Part shown: positions 59,043 through 64,000 of the stretch, piece after piece | Layout: every line of letters starts with the position of its first letter | How positions within the stretch are numbered: the stretch's first letter is position 1 | Source of the DNA: Neodiprion pinetum | Lineage: Eukaryota > Arthropoda > Insecta > Hymenoptera > Diprionidae | Direction of reading: 5' to 3' | Assembly: GCF_021155775.2 (NCBI RefSeq) | Contig: NC_060238.1 | Coordinates: forward strand, 10,998,051-11,062,050 | DNA: 64,000 nucleotides | Notes under the pieces: generated by a model | Databases searched by the model: none | Told to the model about the DNA's origin: nothing | Seen by the model: only the letters and a program-made list of their open reading frames with translations | Translations under genes and position numbers: made by a program

Positions 59043-62000
59043 TCTTATCGTGGAATGCAAGAGGCATGCAGAATTTGTTCGGACACACATTCTCTCCGCG
59101 TCCTGATATAATCTGTCTATGCGAGACCTGGGCAACAACAGCTTTCACCCTTCCAGCAAGCCTCCAAGATTATACACTTCATATAGCTCCTGCCATTAAA
59201 GAAAAAAGCTTAGGACATGCCAGCGGCGGCATTGCTATTATTGCCAGAAAATCTCTGAACATCACCATCCTGGATTCGTCAGACAGCTGGCTCATAGCAA
59301 AGGCCTCTTTCGGTCCTACCAGTATCATCATTGGGAGTATCTATTTTCGCCCTCAACGCGACATAGTATCTTCCTTGGAACTATTACAACTCGCGATTGA
59401 TGAGATCACACAATCACATGAGCATCACGCATGCTTCCTCACGGGCGACTTCAACGCACACGTTGGTCCTTTGGGCCAAATCTCCGAGGAGATCATTCTC
59501 GGAACCAACCTGACCGAGCAGAGAATCTCCAATGATCTGAGAACAGACACAAAGGGCCGCTTACTAACTAACTTTATGCTTGATAACTCTTTTATACTCC
59601 TGAATGGAAGGACGCCCAGCGACTCACCTGGCAAATTCACCTACTTTGGCAATGGACTCAGTACTATTGATTTTGTTTGGGCCAACATCCAAAGCCTGCC
59701 ACTGATCAACGACATGGAGGTTTTACATGCCGAAAACCCCTCCGATCACTTTCCCCTACTTCTGACGATACTTAATCCCCACTGCACTGCCTCAGCCGAG
59801 CACGGCACAGCTACAAACAAAGTTGTCAAAACTACCTATCACTGGTTGCCGGCAAGTCGCTCGGACTTCAAACTTCAAATGCTACAATCAGCCAAAATTG
59901 CTGTGGATTTCAATAACACCCCGATAGACGCTCTTAACGAAAATTTATATAATGCCATCATCGAAAGTGCCCAACATGCAGGTATGTCTAAGAAATCATC
60001 CTCCAAGAGTTACTACAGAGAGTCACAGGAGTGGTTTGATGAAGAATGCAAATACAAAAAACACGAGCTAAAAAACCTATTCGCGCGATTCAAACAAGCA
60101 AGCTTCAAGGACCCAGAAAAGTCAGCTTACATTAGTGCCAAAAAGAATTTCAAAGCGTTGGTCAAAAGCAAAAAGCGTCAGTCGCACAAGAGAGCACTGG
60201 AAACCTTGGCAAACATCAAAAACTCTGCCGACTTCTGGGCTACCATCAAGAAGCATAGAAAGAAGCATAATTCCAATGCTACTCCTATAGACATAGAAAC
60301 CTGGAACTCTTTTTATGAACTGGTAACTCCGCCGAAGGAACCGGACGAAACACTATTCTACGGGGTGCTAGACCCATCACTGGACCTAGAATTTACTATC
60401 GAGGAATTAAATTCGGCATTAAAATACTCTAAATCAAACAAAGCAGCTGGTCCCAACAAGGTCAAAAGCGAGTTCTACAAATCACTGCCATCTAACTGGA
60501 AATATTACACGCTCTGTCTATTTAATAAAATATTAGACACTGAAACTATACCTAGCAACTGGTTCTCTACTTCGATAACGATGCTTCATAAAAAAGGCGA
60601 CCGTGGCGACCCCTCAAACTACAGAGGTATCGCACTCGTCAACCATATTACCAAGGTTTTCACATACATGCTAAACAAACGACTGGAAAAATGGGCATGT
60701 GACACTGGAGCCATCCCTGAGTCGCAAGCTGGCTTCCAAGCCAAAAAAGGCTGCACAGATAATCTGTTTAACTTATTCTCGGCAATAAACTTCCGATTGC
60801 GTCAACCTACGGCCAAACTCTACATTCTGTTTGTGGATTTCAGGAGAGCCTTCGACTCCGTCAATCATAAGCTCCTCTGGTTAAAGCTACACAAACTGGG
60901 TGTTAGTGCAAAACTGGTCAGACTGCTTCGCAAAATGTACAGCTCTGCAACCTTCAAAATTCTAAGCAACGGCAGAACAACAAAGAACTTTAACGTCGCA
61001 GAGGGTGTCCTGCAGGGCGAAATATTGAGCCCGCTATTGTTTATCCTATTTATTGCCGACCTCGAGGATTTCTTCAGAGACAACGGAAGCATCGGTATCA
61101 ATATTGATGGTAAATGCGACATACTGTCTTTGCTATACGCGGATGATCTCGCGTTACTCGCTCATTCCAAGTCCGATCTCCAGAAGAAACTAAATCTGCT
61201 CACGCAATACTGTCAATCAAACAAACTAGCAGTCAACGTTGGCAAAACCAAGATAATTTACTGCCGCTGCGCTGGTCGTCTACCAAGAGACCTGAACTTC
61301 CGCTTTGGTGATCAAAAAATCGAAATTACCGACAATTATGAGTATCTGGGCCTAACTGTCTCGGCCAGTGGATTCAGCCGCCCTACTGCAATCGATGCCA
61401 TCAACAAAGCTCGTTCAGCTCTCAGCTCAGTCACCGGAATCATCTTCTCAACCAAAACCGACTCTGTGCCGTGCATTATGAAACTCTTTGACAGCATCGT
61501 TCAAGCTACTCTCCTATATGCCTCACCCATATGGGCACTATCGAACCTTGATCTCATAGAGAAGATTCAATGTGAGTTCTTCAAACGAGTTTTCGGCCTG
61601 CCAAAGACTACTGCCGGTGCTCTCTTAAGAGTGGAACTAGGACGACCTAGACTAGCGTACTTCGTACTGAAGGCAACCTGGGACTGGATCTGCAAGATTC
61701 TGGCAATGGATGATAAGCGGCTACCAAAGATCTGCCTTAAACGTATGAGCAGTCTCTCCCAGGCTGCACAATCCAAGGCTAAATTCAACTGGCTTTGTCA
61801 TTTTCTCGAGATCATCAAAAAATATTATCCAGATATAGTACCACGTCTCGAAAATCTGAACTTACCCACATGGTGCTCATACAGGGATACGTTCCTACGC
61901 AGATACCAGAATCAAACCTGGTGGGAAGATATGCGGCTGGCCAGTAATGCCCATTACCTACAAACACCTTACACAAATGATAATCCAAGAGGCTGCTGCA

Positions 62001-62344
62001 AATATCTCTCCAAAAGGATGAAGCTCAACGCCACCAGACTGTTTATGCAACTAAGACTTGCCAGCAAATTTTACTTTGCATTTAAAATCTCTGGATGCTG
62101 CTATGAACTGCACTACCACTCAAAATGCCCAATCTGCAACAACAAGGAAAATGACACCATCGAACACTTCATGACTGACTGCCCAGTCCTGGCTCATCTC
62201 CGTCAGCAGTACCTGATTAATACTGGTTCTGCACCTCCTGCAATCCAAGATGTTCTGAAAAAACCTGATATGCAAACTATAAAAGCTCTCAGCCTGTTCA
62301 TACCTCAGGCTTGTCGTCTGAGGGCATTTATTTTAAACGAATAA
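59036..62344 (+). CDS. LINE ORF2: APE endonuclease, reverse transcriptase, C-terminal zinc knuckle
   Basis: About 1102 codons counted from the frameshift site. The endonuclease begins SWNARG (Asn), with CLCETW (Glu), GDFNAHVG, IDFVWANI and PSDHFPL (catalytic Asp-His). RT has AAGPNKVKSEFYK, LHKKGDRGDPSNYRGI, FVDFRRAFDSVNH, GVLQGEILSPLLF and LLYADDLALLAH. The C-terminus has CPICNNKENDTIEHFMTDC, a CCHC type usual in several LINE clades. It nicks target DNA and primes reverse transcription. The frame is open from 58934, overlapping ORF1, but that stretch has no ATG, so I begin at the slip site. No lesion seen. Confidence 0.88.
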   Translation: MLILSWNARGMQNLFGHTFSPRPDIICLCETWATTAFTLPASLQDYTLHIAPAIKEKSLGHASGGIAIIARKSLNITILDSSDSWLIAKASFGPTSIIIGSIYFRPQRDIVSSLELLQLAIDEITQSHEHHACFLTGDFNAHVGPLGQISEEIILGTNLTEQRISNDLRTDTKGRLLTNFMLDNSFILLNGRTPSDSPGKFTYFGNGLSTIDFVWANIQSLPLINDMEVLHAENPSDHFPLLLTILNPHCTASAEHGTATNKVVKTTYHWLPASRSDFKLQMLQSAKIAVDFNNTPIDALNENLYNAIIESAQHAGMSKKSSSKSYYRESQEWFDEECKYKKHELKNLFARFKQASFKDPEKSAYISAKKNFKALVKSKKRQSHKRALETLANIKNSADFWATIKKHRKKHNSNATPIDIETWNSFYELVTPPKEPDETLFYGVLDPSLDLEFTIEELNSALKYSKSNKAAGPNKVKSEFYKSLPSNWKYYTLCLFNKILDTETIPSNWFSTSITMLHKKGDRGDPSNYRGIALVNHITKVFTYMLNKRLEKWACDTGAIPESQAGFQAKKGCTDNLFNLFSAINFRLRQPTAKLYILFVDFRRAFDSVNHKLLWLKLHKLGVSAKLVRLLRKMYSSATFKILSNGRTTKNFNVAEGVLQGEILSPLLFILFIADLEDFFRDNGSIGINIDGKCDILSLLYADDLALLAHSKSDLQKKLNLLTQYCQSNKLAVNVGKTKIIYCRCAGRLPRDLNFRFGDQKIEITDNYEYLGLTVSASGFSRPTAIDAINKARSALSSVTGIIFSTKTDSVPCIMKLFDSIVQATLLYASPIWALSNLDLIEKIQCEFFKRVFGLPKTTAGALLRVELGRPRLAYFVLKATWDWICKILAMDDKRLPKICLKRMSSLSQAAQSKAKFNWLCHFLEIIKKYYPDIVPRLENLNLPTWCSYRDTFLRRYQNQTWWEDMRLASNAHYLQTPYTNDNPRGCCKYLSKRMKLNATRLFMQLRLASKFYFAFKISGCCYELHYHSKCPICNNKENDTIEHFMTDCPVLAHLRQQYLINTGSAPPAIQDVLKKPDMQTIKALSLFIPQACRLRAFILNE

Positions 62345-62592
62345 ATTGTCGCGTACTCTTTAGTATCACTTCGCATTCTGTCGATAACAAAAGTATATTT
62401 GTTTTGCCGTTATCTTGATTGTAATGGTCTCGTTTATTACTTTATTATTTTATTTTGTTTTATTCTATTTTACTCTGTTTTTTAAGAATTGTAATTAAAT
62501 GTATCAATTAATTGTATGAGTGCCCCCTGGGCTATGGATTATGTAATTGTCCTAGAAGCTCAATAAATTAAACTAAACTAACTAACTAACTA

Positions 62593-63860
62593 TATATATA
62601 TATGTATATGTATATATAAATATATATACATCTGCATATGAATATATATATGTATATTATAATTTTCAATTTACCTTCAAAAAGAGGTGAATCAAAAAAA
62701 AAATTTTTTTTTCACAATATTTCAATTTTTTGAAATCATGTATAATTATCAGAAAAATCCTGAATATTTTTAATTATTTGCTTATTTTTCATTTTGTTAC
62801 ATTATTTACCTCAATCACCTTCATTTATATTTTATTATATTAATGTATGATATGAATATATATATGTATATTATAATTTTCAATTTACTTTTAAAAAGAG
62901 GGAAATTAAAAAAAAATTTTTCTTTACAATATTTCAATTTTTTGAAATCATGTATAATTATCAGAAAAATCCTAAATATTTTTGATTATTCGCTTATTTT
63001 TTATTTTATTCATTTTCTTATAATTTTTTCCATCCACAATCATTTCTTATTTTATGACATTATTTACCTCAATTACCTTCATTTATATTCTATTATATTA
63101 ATGTATAATATGAATATATAGAAATATATATATACATATATATGTATATATATACACACGAATATTATAATTTTCAATTTACTTTTAAAAAATGGGAAAT
63201 TAAAAAAAAAAAAATTTTTCTTACATTATTTCAATTTTCCAAAATTATGAATAATTATCAGAAAAATCCTGAATATTTTTAATTATTCGCTTATTTTTTA
63301 TTTTATTACATTTTTTTATAATTTTTTCCATTTACAATCATTTTTTATTTTATTACATTATTAACCTCAATTACCTTCATTCATATTCTATTATATCAAT
63401 GTATAATATAAATATATATAAATATATAAATACATATATATCTATATATATATAAATATATATATATATAAACATATATATACATATATATGTATATATG
63501 TATATAGATACATAAATATATATACATATATATATATGAATATATATATGTATATTATAATTTTCAATTTACTTTTAAAAAAAGGGAAATTGAAAAAAAA
63601 AAATCTTTTCCACAATATTTCAATTTTTTGAAATCATGTATAATTATCAGAAAAATCCTAAATATTTTCAATCATTCGCTAATTTTTTATTTTATTTCAT
63701 TTTTTATAATTTTCTCCATTCCCAATCATTTTTTATTTTGTTACATTATTTACCTCAATTACCTTTATTCATATTTCATTATATTAATGTATAATATAAA
63801 TATATATAAATATATATATACATATATATCTATATATATATATACATATATACACATATA
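62593..63860. repeat. AT-rich tandem repeat (matrix satellite)
   Basis: Four units (cores near 62775, 62990, 63285 and 63675), two of them with a short (TA)n arm. No gene. Confidence 0.9.
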
Positions 63861-64000
63861 CAGGGTGACCACGATAAGGTAGCCACCCCCCTCCAAAATC
63901 TAGACGTGTGATAATTTGAGAAATTTTTTGCATAATTTTTAAAGGATTTGCGACGATCTCTCCGATAGTGAAGTCAAAATTTTTTTAGAAACAACCGTTT
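63861..64000. mobile_element. Left end of another element, cut by the window end
   Basis: Starts CAGGGTGACCACGATAAGG immediately after TA in the microsatellite and is non-satellite to the last base. The end sequence and TA flank resemble mariner-like ends; nothing coding is visible in 140 bp. Confidence 0.5.

Larger units (their letters stand above)
57531..62592 (+). mobile_element. Full-length LINE (non-LTR retrotransposon)
   Basis: Starts GGGGAGCCACTG directly after (TA)n, with a roughly 390-bp 5' UTR. ORF1 and ORF2 overlap and are followed by a short 3' UTR with AATAAA (62562-62567) and a TAAAC/TAAC tandem tail (about 62568-62592). Both ORFs are open, so the copy is young. The endonuclease is of the APE type. 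The clade is not assigned. Confidence 0.9.

Noticed and set aside
62568..62592. TAAC-type tandem repeat considered as telomeric repeat
   Set aside because: It is the tandem 3' tail right after the LINE's AATAAA; it does not match the insect TTAGG repeat.

Overview
The window looks like heterochromatin-like DNA from an arthropod, most likely an insect. I see no ordinary single-copy host gene. The matrix is an AT-rich tandem repeat: about 40 visible copies of a unit of roughly 300-430 bp, made of a conserved core of about 300 bp and a variable (TA)n arm. Nearly everything else is a transposable element inserted into that matrix, usually in the (TA)n arm. Ty3/Gypsy, LINE, hAT-like, Helitron and foldback elements point to an insect, but the species cannot be named from the sequence.

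Layout. 1-7258 is a minus-strand Ty3/Gypsy element (copy A) whose 3' LTR lies outside the window. It shares the LTR at 6952-7258 with a second, diverged minus-strand Gypsy element (A2, 6952-13472). 14151-18200 is a cut-and-paste transposon with TIRs of about 675 bp and an intact 654-codon ORF of a family I cannot name. 19899-25018 is a third, mag-like Gypsy element (C, minus). 26341-34216 is a plus-strand Gypsy copy (B) of the same family as A. 37008-38954 is probably a long solo LTR. 40581-46558 is a hAT-like transposon with a four-exon transposase gene that splices in silico to 747 aa. 47540-50991 is an internally deleted copy (D) of the A/B family. 51650-52910 is a Helitron carrying a broken OTU-protease domain. 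55284-55935 is a hAT-derived MITE, 56778-57390 another foldback element, and 57531-62592 a full-length LINE with two ORFs. Another element begins at 63861. Repeat matrix fills the gaps.

The most striking content is the A/B/D Gypsy family. Downstream of integrase, where errantiviruses carry env, it encodes a deoxynucleoside kinase of the TK2/dNK type, with P-loop, ERS and lid motifs. In copy B this kinase is the only ORF without a visible lesion. In both A and B it lies in the pol frame behind two or three UGA codons and just after a good 3' splice-site-like sequence, which suggests a spliced subgenomic mRNA. A kinase that raises dNTP supply would plausibly help reverse transcription in non-dividing cells; that role is inference.

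Other points: canonical -1 slippery heptamers sit directly at the gag stop in two Gypsy families and one codon before the ORF1 stop in the LINE; element C's 3' region holds four tandem hairpins with identical loops and compensating stem changes; and LTR subtypes are mismatched in A2 and B, evidence of recombination between elements.
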